64,000 nt of DNA, taken from the NCBI RefSeq assembly GCF_040611135.1, contig NZ_JBEXNL010000009.1, positions 109,249 to 173,248 on the forward strand, written 5' to 3'. Origin of the DNA: Tsukamurella sp040611135. Lineage in GTDB: Bacteria; Actinomycetota; Actinomycetes; Mycobacteriales; Mycobacteriaceae. Below are positions 33,604-43,571 of the stretch, one piece after another. A program made the translations under genes and the position numbers. Below the pieces are notes generated by a model. It ran no database searches, was not told where the DNA came from, and was given only the letters and a program-made list of their open reading frames with translations. Numbering within the stretch: position 1 is the stretch's first letter; each line of letters opens with the position of its first letter.

Positions 33604-36434
33604 CGTTCTCCTTCTTCCGTTCCGCGGTACGCGGATTCGTTGGCATCCCAGCGGTACTCGGCCTGCACCGACTCGGATGTCGACACGCCTCCCAGCACCC
33701 TCACCGTGGCGGGCGCCCCGCCGAGGACCAGCCCGTCCATCGCGCGGGACAGTTCCCACCCGTTCAGCTCGGCCCCCGGCAGGAGCGACACGGTCACCTC
33801 GAGCTCCCCGACCCCGGCGGATCGCACCCCGGCCGAATCGACCGCGGCGATCGCCTCGAGTGCAGCCGTGATCACCGACGGTGCCGCCCAGCCACCGTCG
33901 GTCTCGACGAGCTCGCGCACAGGCCCGGCGGAGTAGACCTCGCCGCCGTGGTCGACGTACGCCAGCTCGTCGGTGACAGTCCAGGCGTCGCCCAGGGCGA
34001 AGGCGTCGCGCACGAGTTCGTCGCCCACGCTGTCGCCCGGGGCGCGGACCAGCAACAGGCCGACCTCCTCCGGCCGGGCGTGTTCGGCGGTACCGTTCGG
34101 CGAGAAGCGGACCCGCCCGGCCGCGAGGTCCGCCCGCGCGACGGCGACCTCCGGCGTTCCGGGCGCCGCACGGCCCAGCAGCCCGGGCGAGGTCCGCGAC
34201 GACACGAGCAGGCCCTCGGTCCGCCCGGGGTGATGGGCGTGCAGGATCTCGGTCGACCGGAATCGGCGCCGCGATCGCTCCCCGAGCCCGCTGGCGATAT
34301 CGGCTCCGATGAAAGTGCGCACGGGCTGCCCTTTTTCGAGTGCATCCGGATCCGCAGTCACGAGGCGCCGGAGGACCGCGCCGTCGACACCAGCATGCGT
34401 GACCCCGTACCGACGCACCTCGAGCCAGAAGGTCTCCGCATCGTCACCCGACGGGATCGCTGCGCGGGCGTGCGCCACGAGGGCACCGCCGAGGAGGACG
34501 AGCATCGTCGCTGGATCCGCGAGGGGCGCGGCCAGGTAGACGGTGTCCGCCTCCCCCACGCTCGCCGCACGCGCCGCCGCGTGCGCGAGCACCGCCCACT
34601 GGTGCCGGGTGACGGCCGCGTACGGGGCGTCCGGACCGTCCGCCAGGAGGAACACCGCGTCGCCCGGTCGCTGCGGATCGCGCCGGTACCAGCTCGGGAT
34701 CGCCACGCGAGCGGGGTTGACCGCGTCGAGACGCTTCCATCCGCTCGGTGCGTCCTCCGCCGACGTGACGACACCACGGAATCCATTGGCCTGCACCGCG
34801 CGCGCGCCGGCAGCGTCGGTGAGCAGGACGGCGGGCGCGACGGCGGCGGGATCGCCGCCCTGACGAACGGGCGCGACGATCGCGCCGAGCCGGATCAATG
34901 CCGCGGAGAGTACGAGGGCCTCGTCCGATGCCGGGAGCAGCACCGCCACGCGTTCGCCGGCGCGGACGCCGACCCCGAGCAATCGCCGTACGGCGTCCTC
35001 GACCTCGGCGTCCAGAGCACGCCAGGTCACAACGCGATCGCGGAAGAACAGGGCCGGGGCGTCGGCGCGATCGGCGGCATGTCGAGCGATCAACGTGCTC
35101 ACCGTGTCCGCGGAATCCGGTCGGAACTGGTCGATCCAACCCACCACCGGCAGCTGGCCCAGGTGTTCCCGCGCCACGCCGGACACCTCGTCCACGATCC
35201 GTCCGACCGAACTGAGGGCGTCGTGGGCGACGTCCACCACGCCGTCGACCACGGCCTGGGCTCGCTGCGAGTTCACTCCGGCTGTCCAGGTGCGTCCGGG
35301 GGGCGCCAGCTCCGCCGGCCGGATGTCGGCAGGAAGTTCCGCCTCACCCGCGCGCCACCGTAGCCATGCCGCGACCCGCGGCCAGGAGTTGCGCCGCGCG
35401 CCGTTGCCTGCGACGAGTCCGAAATGCCCGACGGGGATCAACACCTCGTACACGTCCGCGCGCGGCGCTGCGCTCCGGATGGCTCGGGCGGCATCCGGGT
35501 GGCCCTCGCGGTCCGTTTCCCCCAGCATGAGCAGGACGGGCGCCTCGATGTCGGCCAGCGCGATCACCCGATCACCCACGACCTGGCCGCCGACCATCAT
35601 CCGATTGGTCGCCACCAGGTCCGCGAGACCCGCGAGCGCGGTGCCCGGGTAGTCCGTGAGCCCCTCCTTCGCGAGGAACCGCCGCTGCTGCTCGGCGGGA
35701 AGCAGCGCCTCCCGATCGTGCAGAGTCCGGTAGTACTTCCACTGGAACTCCGCGACCCGGACCGGGTCGGTCAGACGGGTCGCGGTCTTGATCAGCCACC
35801 GTGGAATCGCGACGTGCGGCAGGACACCGGTCTGCACGGCGCCCCCGGCGAGGTGGGTGTACGACTGCGCGGACACCGGAATCAACGGCGTCGGCAGCGG
35901 TGCGGCCCCGAAATCCACGGGCGTGCCGAAGGCGACGATCGAGTCGACTCCGTCGCCCTGCCGGTAGGCGGTCGCCTGGTAGCTGAACATGCCGCCCTGC
36001 GAGTACCCGCTCAGCGTGACGTTCCGGCCCGTGACACCGCGGACGACGTCGACCACGTCGGCTACCGCGATGATGTGGTCCGCGACCGTCCGGCTCATCC
36101 CACCCGGTTCCTTCTCCGGCCGGCCGAAATCCACGACCCAGACGTCGATGCCCTGCTCGTGGATCGCCCGCACGGCACTCGCCTTCGGCGCGACGTCGTA
36201 GACATCGGCCATCATCATCAACGGCGGCACCAGCACCAGCGACGGAGCCGATGTCGACGGCAGGTCGTCCGGGAAGTACCGGCGGAGGCGGTACATCGGG
36301 GCCTGCGCGACCACCTCGTACGGCGAATACTCGAACTCGATGTCCAGGCCGCCGTACCGGAGGTACTCCCCCACGTTCCGGGCGGTGGCACCGACCCCCC
36401 GCGCCGCGTTCACCACGTCATCCAACGGTCCCAT
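33600..36434 (-). CDS. Fused PhaC-like alpha/beta hydrolase and acyl-CoA synthetase-like (ANL) protein
   Basis: A 944-residue two-domain protein. Residues about 25-370 form a PHA-synthase-like alpha/beta fold with Ser145 in LSGYSQGGM, Asp in GETDREGHP and His in PVGHFGLVAG. Residues about 440-930 resemble an AMP-binding acyl-CoA synthetase, but the P-loop motif (TSGTTGxPKG) is replaced by LLADGPDAPYAAVTR, and the C-terminal catalytic Lys motif is not visible. Fusions of this layout occur in mycolic-acid actinobacteria as annotated acyl-CoA synthetases. The second domain may be inactive or regulatory. First gene of an operon with overlapping starts. Confidence 0.82.
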   Translation of the reverse strand: MGPLDDVVNAARGVGATARNVGEYLRYGGLDIEFEYSPYEVVAQAPMYRLRRYFPDDLPSTSAPSLVLVPPLMMMADVYDVAPKASAVRAIHEQGIDVWVVDFGRPEKEPGGMSRTVADHIIAVADVVDVVRGVTGRNVTLSGYSQGGMFSYQATAYRQGDGVDSIVAFGTPVDFGAAPLPTPLIPVSAQSYTHLAGGAVQTGVLPHVAIPRWLIKTATRLTDPVRVAEFQWKYYRTLHDREALLPAEQQRRFLAKEGLTDYPGTALAGLADLVATNRMMVGGQVVGDRVIALADIEAPVLLMLGETDREGHPDAARAIRSAAPRADVYEVLIPVGHFGLVAGNGARRNSWPRVAAWLRWRAGEAELPADIRPAELAPPGRTWTAGVNSQRAQAVVDGVVDVAHDALSSVGRIVDEVSGVAREHLGQLPVVGWIDQFRPDSADTVSTLIARHAADRADAPALFFRDRVVTWRALDAEVEDAVRRLLGVGVRAGERVAVLLPASDEALVLSAALIRLGAIVAPVRQGGDPAAVAPAVLLTDAAGARAVQANGFRGVVTSAEDAPSGWKRLDAVNPARVAIPSWYRRDPQRPGDAVFLLADGPDAPYAAVTRHQWAVLAHAAARAASVGEADTVYLAAPLADPATMLVLLGGALVAHARAAIPSGDDAETFWLEVRRYGVTHAGVDGAVLRRLVTADPDALEKGQPVRTFIGADIASGLGERSRRRFRSTEILHAHHPGRTEGLLVSSRTSPGLLGRAAPGTPEVAVARADLAAGRVRFSPNGTAEHARPEEVGLLLVRAPGDSVGDELVRDAFALGDAWTVTDELAYVDHGGEVYSAGPVRELVETDGGWAAPSVITAALEAIAAVDSAGVRSAGVGELEVTVSLLPGAELNGWELSRAMDGLVLGGAPATVRVLGGVSTSESVQAEYRWDANESAYRGTEEGER

Positions 36435-36554
36435 GACGATTATCGCTCCACCATCGACGAGCCCGCGCCCACGACCATCCGATTCAGACTGAAAACCATG
36501 TCAACTCCGCCCGCGATTCGTCGGATGCGATGCACCCCACCTTATGGATGACAA

Positions 36555-36570
36555 TGTAACGACGGTCACA
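36555..36570. promoter_or_regulatory. Inverted repeat TGTAAC-GACG-GTCACA (site 1)
   Basis: A near-perfect dyad (TGTnAC-N4-GTnACA) lies about 120 nt upstream of the fusion gene start at 36434. It is almost identical to the element at 37851-37866, and a related one lies at 47556-47571. A shared TetR- or GntR-like regulator is the simplest explanation. Confidence 0.5.
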
Positions 36571-36590
36571 GTGCGATTCAATCAACGATT

Positions 36591-36609
36591 CGGAAAGCAG
36601 CGCTTTCCG
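36591..36609 (-). terminator. Hairpin terminator downstream of CoA-transferase
   Basis: CGGAAAGC (36591-36598) pairs perfectly with GCTTTCCG (36602-36609) around a 3-nt loop, 57 nt beyond the CoA-transferase stop. Confidence 0.55.
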
Positions 36610-36666
36610 TGGGTCGAATCACAGTGGTGGCGGGTCGGAACCGGCCGGCACCGTCGTGGTGCGAAT

Positions 36667-37812
36667 TCAGCTGCGCAGCAGCTCGTCCAGATCCGCGTCG
36701 TCCGCACCGACCCGGCGAGCTGAGTGCAGCGGCGGCGGGCGCCGGCCGTCGAAGGACAGCGGAACACCGACCGTCGCGATGTCGTCCTCGCCCTCCGGCG
36801 CGGCGACGATGCCGAGCGCCGCGGTCTGCTCGTGCGCCAGGAGCTCCGACGTCGTCTGCACAGGGGCAGCGGGAATGCCGTACGGTCGTAGCAGATCGCG
36901 CCAGTGGTCGCGGGTGTTGCCGGCGACCGTCTCGCCGATCAGCCGCTCGATCTCGGCGCGGTTCACCAGCCGGGCCGCGTTCGTCGCGAACCGCTCGTCG
37001 GTCGCCCATTCCGGATGGCCCAGCGCCTCCGCCAGTCTCGCGAAGAGCGGGTCGTTCGCGCAGCTGATGATCAGATCGCCGTCGGAGCACCGGAACCCGC
37101 GGTGCGGCACGATGAACGAGATGCCCGAGCCGTGGCGCTCGCCCGGGTTGCCGTCCGCGTTGAACCCCGCGATCGCCACGGCGTTCCAGGCGATCGCCGT
37201 CTCCAGCAGGGAACTGTTGATCGCGGCTCCCGCCCCGCTCCCGGCCCTGCGGAACAGCGCTGCCAGGATGCCGATGACCGACCACATTCCCGAGCCGAAG
37301 TCGATGATGGACACGCCCGCCCGCACCGGCGCACCGTCGGCCTCCCCGGTGATCGACATGATGCCGGAGAACGCCTGCATGAGCGGGTCGTAGCCCGGCT
37401 CGGTGTTCAACGGCCCGAGATGACCGAAGGCGCCCAGCTCGCAATGGATCAACTCCGGATTCCGTGCCCGGAGCGATGCCGCATCGAGCCCGTACTTCAC
37501 GGAATTGCCGGGCCGCAGGTTGTGGAGGAAGACGTCGGCGCGCTCCGTGATCAGGCGCTGGAGCTTGGCCAACTGCTCCGGATCCTTGATGTCGATCGAG
37601 ATCATGCGCTTACCGCGGTTGAGCGCATGGAAGGCGGCCCCCTCGCCGCGCCACTGGCTGGGACCCCAGCCGCGCGCCGAGTCGCCTGCCGGCCGCTCGA
37701 CCTTCCACACATCCGCTCCCAGACCCGCGAGCACCTGCCCGGCGAACGGGGCGGACGCACTGTCCCCCAGCTCCACGACGGTGATCCCGGACAACGGCAA
37801 CTCGACCATCAC
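36667..37812 (-). CDS. CaiB/BaiF family CoA-transferase (paralogue of 13168-14352)
   Basis: A 381-residue family III CoA-transferase: TVVELGDSASAPFAGQ, GLGADVWKVERPAGDS, FHALNRGKRMISIDIK, NLRPGN and catalytic Asp in GYDPLMQAFSG. Long stretches are identical to the protein at 13168, so the two arose by duplication and probably handle similar acids. The start is GTG 37812 or the adjacent ATG 37809; only a weak GAGAGAG precedes. It diverges from an aromatic-acid-type MFS importer. Confidence 0.9.
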   Translation of the reverse strand: MMVELPLSGITVVELGDSASAPFAGQVLAGLGADVWKVERPAGDSARGWGPSQWRGEGAAFHALNRGKRMISIDIKDPEQLAKLQRLITERADVFLHNLRPGNSVKYGLDAASLRARNPELIHCELGAFGHLGPLNTEPGYDPLMQAFSGIMSITGEADGAPVRAGVSIIDFGSGMWSVIGILAALFRRAGSGAGAAINSSLLETAIAWNAVAIAGFNADGNPGERHGSGISFIVPHRGFRCSDGDLIISCANDPLFARLAEALGHPEWATDERFATNAARLVNRAEIERLIGETVAGNTRDHWRDLLRPYGIPAAPVQTTSELLAHEQTAALGIVAAPEGEDDIATVGVPLSFDGRRPPPLHSARRVGADDADLDELLRS

Positions 37813-38157
37813 TCAACGCTCTCTCGACCAGAAACAGGACTGGACGCCAATGTAACGGCGGTCACAACACAGCTCAATGGACGAATAGGAAATCGTCGAT
37901 TCGAATCGCGTGAATCGATTGCGGTGTCGACTCACGAGCCAGAGCACATTACCTGCAGAAAGGAAGAACGCGGGCCGAATCGAATCCCCGAATGCGTACC
38001 GCGAAAACAACCTGGCCTCCTGACCAGTTCCAGGGAACACCACTGCTGGATTCGAGGCGGTCGACCCTACCGTTGCTCCGGTGACGCCAATCACATCGAT
38101 CGACGTCCCGGTTCTCTCGAGCACCGAGATCCGGCCACACCGCAGAAAGCGAAGCCC
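37813..38157. other. 345-bp gene-free divergent promoter region
   Basis: No credible gene. It contains the TGTAAC-GGCG-GTCACA dyad (37851-37866), the perfect palindrome CGATTCGAATCG (37897-37908) and several further ATCG-rich words. The region presumably carries the promoters of the CoA-transferase (left) and the MFS importer (right). Confidence 0.5.
37851..37866. promoter_or_regulatory. Inverted repeat TGTAAC-GGCG-GTCACA (site 2)
   Basis: This dyad is 38 nt upstream of the CoA-transferase start and differs from site 1 (36555) by one spacer base. The position suits a repressor site over the CoA-transferase promoter. Confidence 0.55.
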
Positions 38158-39516
38158 ATGCCATCAAACACATCGCCACGAAGTAGCGTGGTCGTTCTCG
38201 CCTTCTGCTTCCTGACCATCCTCGCGGACGGTTTCGACCTCATCATCTACGGAGCGACCCTCCCGTCGCTGATGGCCCAGTGGGGCCTGAGCAAGTCCGC
38301 CCTCGCGAACGTGCACAGCGCGACCCTCGCCGCCCTCATGGTCGGCTTCCTCGTCGCCGGCCCGCTCGCCGACCGGTTCGGGCGCCGGGTCGTGATGCTC
38401 GGCGGGTCGACGTGGTTCTCCATCATGTGCACGGCCTGCGCCCTCGCGCCGAACTTCGCGTCCTTCGGCTTCTTCCGCATCGCGGCCGGCATCGGCCTCG
38501 GGGCCGTCGTGCCCTCCGCCGTTGCCCTGACCGCCGAGTTCGCCCCCCGCAAGAACCGGCAGCTCTTCAACGGGATCACGCTCACCGGCTACCCGGCGGG
38601 CGGGATCATCACCGCGCTCGCCGCGCTGGCGATCCTCCCCAGCGCCGCAGCCATCAAGGCCGCGGCCAAGGCCGGTGCGCCCGCGGAGGACTGGCGGATC
38701 CTCTACGGCATCGCTGCTGCATTCCTCGTCGTGGTACCGCTCATGTACTTCCTGCTGCCCGAATCGCCGAGCTACCTGCTGCACCGGGGCCGGAAAGAGG
38801 AGGCCGAGACGATCGCGAGGACCTACCGACTCGACTTCGAGACGCTCCAGGACGAGCAGCGCGCGCATGAAGCCGCCGACAACCGCAGCGGATACCGCCT
38901 CGTCCTCTCCCGCAGATTCCTGGTCTCCACGATCATCTTCACCATCATCATGTTCTGCACCCAGGTCCTGGTGTACGGCCCCAACACCTGGCTCCCGAGC
39001 ATGATCAGCAGCATGGGCTTCGGCGGGACGCAGGGCACGATGGCTCTGCTCATGCTGCAGATCGGCGCCGCGGTCGGCACCATCATCGGCGCCATCCTCG
39101 TCGATCGCGGCGGCGCGACCAAGACCATCGTCCCGTACTTCGTCCTCGGCGCGGCTTCCCTGCTGTTCCTCGCGTACGGCGAGGATATCGGCGCGGTCGG
39201 CATCTTCGTCGGAGCGTTCTTCGCCGGCGTGGGCACCGTCGGTACGTCGACGCTGATGTACGGCGTCATCGCCGCCCACTACCCCACCGCCGCACGCAGT
39301 TCCGCGATCGGCTTCACCCTCGGCCTCGGTCGCTTCGGTGCGATCCTCGCCCCGCAGATCGGCGCCATCTTCGCGACCGCGCGGGACGGTCTGATCGCCT
39401 TCATGGTTCCCGCCCTCATCGGTGCCGTCCTGGTCCTCCTGCTGGCGGTGACCTCGCGCGCCTCCGGCCCGGCCGCCAGACCCGAGCAGGAGACTGATCC
39501 GGTGGCCGCCGAGTAA
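38158..39516 (+). CDS. MFS transporter, aromatic acid:H+ symporter (AAHS)-like
   Basis: A 452-residue, 12-helix importer. The TM1 motif ADGFDLIIYGATLPSLM and loop motif GPLADRFGRRVVMLGG match the AAHS group (PcaK/BenK-like), where the acidic residues of the D-G-F-D motif are needed for aromatic acid uptake. A hydrophilic central loop (RKEEAETIARTYRL) separates the two halves. ATG 38158 has a weak purine-rich site. It probably imports the acid that the divergent CoA-transferase activates (inference). Confidence 0.85.
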   Translation: MPSNTSPRSSVVVLAFCFLTILADGFDLIIYGATLPSLMAQWGLSKSALANVHSATLAALMVGFLVAGPLADRFGRRVVMLGGSTWFSIMCTACALAPNFASFGFFRIAAGIGLGAVVPSAVALTAEFAPRKNRQLFNGITLTGYPAGGIITALAALAILPSAAAIKAAAKAGAPAEDWRILYGIAAAFLVVVPLMYFLLPESPSYLLHRGRKEEAETIARTYRLDFETLQDEQRAHEAADNRSGYRLVLSRRFLVSTIIFTIIMFCTQVLVYGPNTWLPSMISSMGFGGTQGTMALLMLQIGAAVGTIIGAILVDRGGATKTIVPYFVLGAASLLFLAYGEDIGAVGIFVGAFFAGVGTVGTSTLMYGVIAAHYPTAARSSAIGFTLGLGRFGAILAPQIGAIFATARDGLIAFMVPALIGAVLVLLLAVTSRASGPAARPEQETDPVAAE

Positions 39517-39532
39517 ATTCCGGTCCGCCCGG

Positions 39533-39578
39533 GCACGGACCCCGTGACAGGTTCCCCGACCTGTCACGGGGTCCGTGC
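39533..39578. terminator. Strong hairpin terminator after MFS gene
   Basis: A perfect 19-bp stem (39533-39551 with 39560-39578) has an 8-nt loop, 17 nt after the MFS stop and only 13 nt before the LysR start. It should insulate the regulator from transporter transcription. Confidence 0.85.
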
Positions 39579-39591
39579 ATAACCTGGAGGG

Positions 39592-40512
39592 GTGAGTCCA
39601 CTGAGCCTGTCGAACCTGATCCGCCAGGTCGACCTGTTCAGCCTGCGGCTGTTCGTCTCCGCGATCGAGGAGAAACAGATCGGCCTCGCGGCCGCGCGCG
39701 AGCACATCGCCGCATCGACCGCGACGAAACGGATCCAGACACTCGAGGACGCGGTCGGCACGCCGCTCCTCGAGCGGGGCCGGGGCGGCGTGCATCCGAC
39801 CGCGATGGGCGAGATCGTCGAACGCTGCGCCCGCGCCGTCCTCAGCGAAGTGACCGACATGCACTCGGCGCTGCTCGACGCGACGACGACGATCGAGCAC
39901 AGCCTCTCGGTCTGGGCGGCGCACTCGGTGATCGTCGACGTGGTCGCTCCCGCGGTCCGGCTGTTCGTCGCCGAGCGGCCGGATGTCGAACTATCCCTTC
40001 GCGAGGCGGACAACTCGGAGGTGGTCGATGCCGTCATCGGCACGTCCGCGGATCTGGGTGTCTTCGCCTGCGTCGGTGCGTACCCCGGGCACGAGGAATT
40101 GGCGGTCGCGCTCCTCTACGACGAACCTCTGATCGCGGTCGTCCCGGTGGATCACGCTTTCGCGGAGATCGATTCGGTCGGATTCGGACAGCTGCTGGAC
40201 AGCGGTCTCATCGCCACCGGCACTCTCGCGCCCGCCTTCGCCGACGGCGCGCGCTCTCTCGGGCGAGACCTGGTGGTCAGTCACGTGGTCCGGACCGGCG
40301 AGGTGGCCGTCGGCATGGTGCAGGCCGGTCTTGGAGTCACGGTGGTCCCGAGGAACCTCCTGACACAGGCGAATCCGTCCAGCGTACGCACGCTCGGAAT
40401 CGACGAGGACTGGGCCGTTCGGAGTGTCTATCTCGCGGTCCGGAAGGGCCGCGAGGCCGGCCCGCTCGCGCGGGCGTTCATGCGCGAGGTGACCGAACGC
40501 GCCCGGCGCTGA
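39592..40512 (+). CDS. LysR family transcriptional regulator
   Basis: A 306-residue regulator: helix-turn-helix near residues 20-60 (QIGLAAAREHIAASTATKRI) and a type-2 periplasmic-binding-like effector domain. GGAGG lies only 1 nt before GTG 39592, too close for normal use, so the true start may be a few codons downstream. It probably controls the MFS importer upstream or the SDR-MmgE operon that converges on it. Confidence 0.88.
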   Translation: MSPLSLSNLIRQVDLFSLRLFVSAIEEKQIGLAAAREHIAASTATKRIQTLEDAVGTPLLERGRGGVHPTAMGEIVERCARAVLSEVTDMHSALLDATTTIEHSLSVWAAHSVIVDVVAPAVRLFVAERPDVELSLREADNSEVVDAVIGTSADLGVFACVGAYPGHEELAVALLYDEPLIAVVPVDHAFAEIDSVGFGQLLDSGLIATGTLAPAFADGARSLGRDLVVSHVVRTGEVAVGMVQAGLGVTVVPRNLLTQANPSSVRTLGIDEDWAVRSVYLAVRKGREAGPLARAFMREVTERARR

Positions 40513-40525
40513 GAACGCCGGGCGC
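40499..40525. terminator. Hairpin terminator between LysR and SDR genes
   Basis: GCGCCCGGCG (40499-40508) pairs with CGCCGGGCGC (40516-40525) around a 7-nt loop. It overlaps the LysR stop codon and lies 12 nt before the convergent SDR end. Confidence 0.6.
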
Positions 40526-40537
40526 GCCACGGAATCG

Positions 40538-41296
<759 letters not shown>

Positions 41297-41330
41297 GTCC
41301 GTCGTTCCCTTCGTTCTGTGATGGTGGTGC

Positions 41331-42728
41331 TCAGCGGGTGACGACCGCCGACGCCTCTCGGTGTAGAGCCTCGGCCAGGGCGGAAGGCCCTGCGTCGCTG
41401 AAGATCACTGCACGCAGCCGGTCCGCAACGCCCTGGAGCCCGAACGCGGCGAGGCCGTCGGCCTTGTCGCCGATGTCGTCGACCGAGAGCGGGTGTTCCG
41501 CGGTCCCGAGGCTGTCGACGACCATGGCGGTGCGGACGGCACCGTCGACCGTGGTGAGCCGCACCGCGGACGCGAAGTGATCGGGGTAGTAGCGCTTCTC
41601 CAGCTCCGGGTCGAGCCGGAACCTCACCCGGTCCGCGATCGACGTGATCGCCCGGTCGGCGAGAAAGGCCTCGCCGTAGGCGTCGTAGCGGCTCGGCCCG
41701 TACGCCAGGGTCGCACCGACGATGTAGGGGCAGCTGTACTGGGCCGCCATCGGAGACTCCGCGCGACCCATGTGTTGCTCCTCCACCAGCCTCGGCCCTG
41801 CGATCTCGATGTCGGCGATCTGCTCGACCGGCAGAGTGAAGCCGGCGGTGGCCTCGCGGAGCGCATCGATGGTCGAGTGGAACAGGCGGCAGCACGAGTA
41901 CGGCTTGAGCGCCAGCTCGTGGATCCGGAGCCCACGACCCAGGTTCGGCTCACGCAGCGGTCCGGCGAAGGAGGCCGCCACTCCGTAGGTCCCCTCGATC
42001 GCAGCCCGGGGCGCCGTGACGCCCGGCAGTGCGCTGAAGTCCGCGGCCCGGATCCCGTTGTGCGCCCCCAGGCCCGCGTGCACGCGTTTGATCTCGCCGC
42101 CCGTCGGCTCGACGGAGAACTGCATCGAACCCGACGGCATCGACAGCGCGTGGCCCCAGGCGGTCACCACCGCATCAGGATCCACCGAGCGGTCCCGGCG
42201 CAGGGCGCGCAACGCCAGCGTCGTGACGGCTGCGCCGAACGCGCCGTACAACGCCGTCGGATGGAACCCTCTGTGCACGGCCGACATTCCGCCCGATGCC
42301 TCGCCGAGCAGCGTCATCGCCTCGTACCCCGCCGCGAGCGCCTGCAGGAAGTGGGCCGGACGCACCGTCGGGCCGGGCTCGGCGGCGACCGCGAGGGCGG
42401 TGGCGACGAGCGGCGCCCCGGGGTGGCTCGCGGTGCCGTTGTGCGTGTCGTCGAGTTCGTAGCCGTGCGCGGCGGTTCCGTGCACGAGCGCGGCGATCGA
42501 CGCCTCCGTCGTCCACGAACGGCCGAGTACCGCGCTTGTCCCCGACCCGGCGAATCTCTCCGTCCACGCGGCGATGTCACGCGTGACGGGTCGAGTCGCG
42601 CCCCACAGCGTGACGATGAGGTTGTCGAGCAGCAGGCGGCGCAGTGCCTCGACGTCGAGGTCGTCGAGGTCGCGCGCGGCGACCGCGGCGACGTGGGCGG
42701 CCACGCGGGCCGTGATCGTGCTGGTCAT
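41331..42728 (-). CDS. MmgE/PrpD family protein
   Basis: A 465-residue protein with DDTHNGTASHPGAPLVATAL and LKPYSCCRLFHSTIDAL, core motifs of the MmgE/PrpD fold (2-methylcitrate dehydratase, cis-aconitate decarboxylase and relatives). It may dehydrate or decarboxylate a tricarboxylate-like acid, but the family is broad. ATG 42728 has CCGGAGAAG upstream; the longer open frame is discarded. Together with an aldehyde dehydrogenase, an MBL lactonase-like enzyme and an SDR it forms a compact catabolic operon. Confidence 0.87.
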   Translation of the reverse strand: MTSTITARVAAHVAAVAARDLDDLDVEALRRLLLDNLIVTLWGATRPVTRDIAAWTERFAGSGTSAVLGRSWTTEASIAALVHGTAAHGYELDDTHNGTASHPGAPLVATALAVAAEPGPTVRPAHFLQALAAGYEAMTLLGEASGGMSAVHRGFHPTALYGAFGAAVTTLALRALRRDRSVDPDAVVTAWGHALSMPSGSMQFSVEPTGGEIKRVHAGLGAHNGIRAADFSALPGVTAPRAAIEGTYGVAASFAGPLREPNLGRGLRIHELALKPYSCCRLFHSTIDALREATAGFTLPVEQIADIEIAGPRLVEEQHMGRAESPMAAQYSCPYIVGATLAYGPSRYDAYGEAFLADRAITSIADRVRFRLDPELEKRYYPDHFASAVRLTTVDGAVRTAMVVDSLGTAEHPLSVDDIGDKADGLAAFGLQGVADRLRAVIFSDAGPSALAEALHREASAVVTR

Positions 42729-42754
42729 GTCTTCTCCGGTCCGAGTCGCCGGGG

Positions 42755-43522
42755 TCAGGAATGCGTGGTGCCGCCGAGCTCCGCCCAGTCCTCGGGGTCG
42801 TGGAGCACCCAGATCCGGGCCTGCGTGCTCGCGGCGATCTGCTTGATCCGCTGGATCGATACGACGGCCTCGTGCGCGTTGTAGTCGACGGGACACGGGC
42901 ACTCGTACTGCACGCCGGATCGCAGATGGACGGTGTCGCCCGTGATCAGGAACTTCTGGCTGGGCAGCTCGACCAGCATGCTGATCTCGCCCGGTGTGTG
43001 GCCCGGAGTCTGGTACAGGACGATGCTGCCGTCGCCGAACAGGTCGACGTCCTCGCGGAGGGGGTTCCAGGAGAACGCACGAGTCTTCTCGAAATCCGCG
43101 GCGCGGTAGAAGCCGCGGAACGGCGGGTCCGGCCAGAACGCGTAGCGGATGTCCACCTCGGACATGTAGAACTGCGCATCGGGGAACAGGTACATCCCGC
43201 CGGTGTGGTCGAAGTGCGAGTGCGAGATCACCACGTGCGTGACATCGGAGAGCTGGAAGCCGGCCTTGTTGATCTGCTTGACAAGGGTGTTCTGCGGCGG
43301 GCAGTCGAGGGAGAAGACGTCCACGAGGTCGCCGTACACGGAGCGCGGGTCGTCCCAGGTCTCGGGAACCAGCCCGGTGTCGAACAGGATGAGGCCGCGC
43401 TCGTGTTCGATGAGGAAGGTGGGGATGGGCACGCTCAGCGGGCCGTGCGTCCCCATCGTGATGAGGCCGGAGTCGAGCGTGATGACGGCGCCGTCGAGAG
43501 GGTGGAGCTTGATCGCGGGCAT
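42755..43522 (-). CDS. MBL fold metallo-hydrolase, N-acyl homoserine lactonase-like
   Basis: A 255-residue metallo-beta-lactamase-fold enzyme. The dinuclear metal motif HSHFDH (101-106) is intact, with later ligands in TPGHTPGE and ITGDTVH. The opening (VPIPTFLIEHERGLILFDTG) matches the AiiA/AttM lactonase group. It could open a lactone made from the operon's substrate or act on acyl-homoserine lactones; the operon context favours the former. AAGGAA precedes ATG 43522. Confidence 0.87.
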   Translation of the reverse strand: MPAIKLHPLDGAVITLDSGLITMGTHGPLSVPIPTFLIEHERGLILFDTGLVPETWDDPRSVYGDLVDVFSLDCPPQNTLVKQINKAGFQLSDVTHVVISHSHFDHTGGMYLFPDAQFYMSEVDIRYAFWPDPPFRGFYRAADFEKTRAFSWNPLREDVDLFGDGSIVLYQTPGHTPGEISMLVELPSQKFLITGDTVHLRSGVQYECPCPVDYNAHEAVVSIQRIKQIAASTQARIWVLHDPEDWAELGGTTHS

Positions 43523-43571
43523 GGCTTTTCCTTCGGTGGGACGGGTTAGTGAGGGAATGACTGAACGGATG

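Noticed and set aside
42755..43522. Quorum-quenching lactonase as the definite function of the MBL protein
   Set aside because: The motifs fit the family, but the operon context is catabolic and no quorum-sensing genes are present, so only a family-level call is made.
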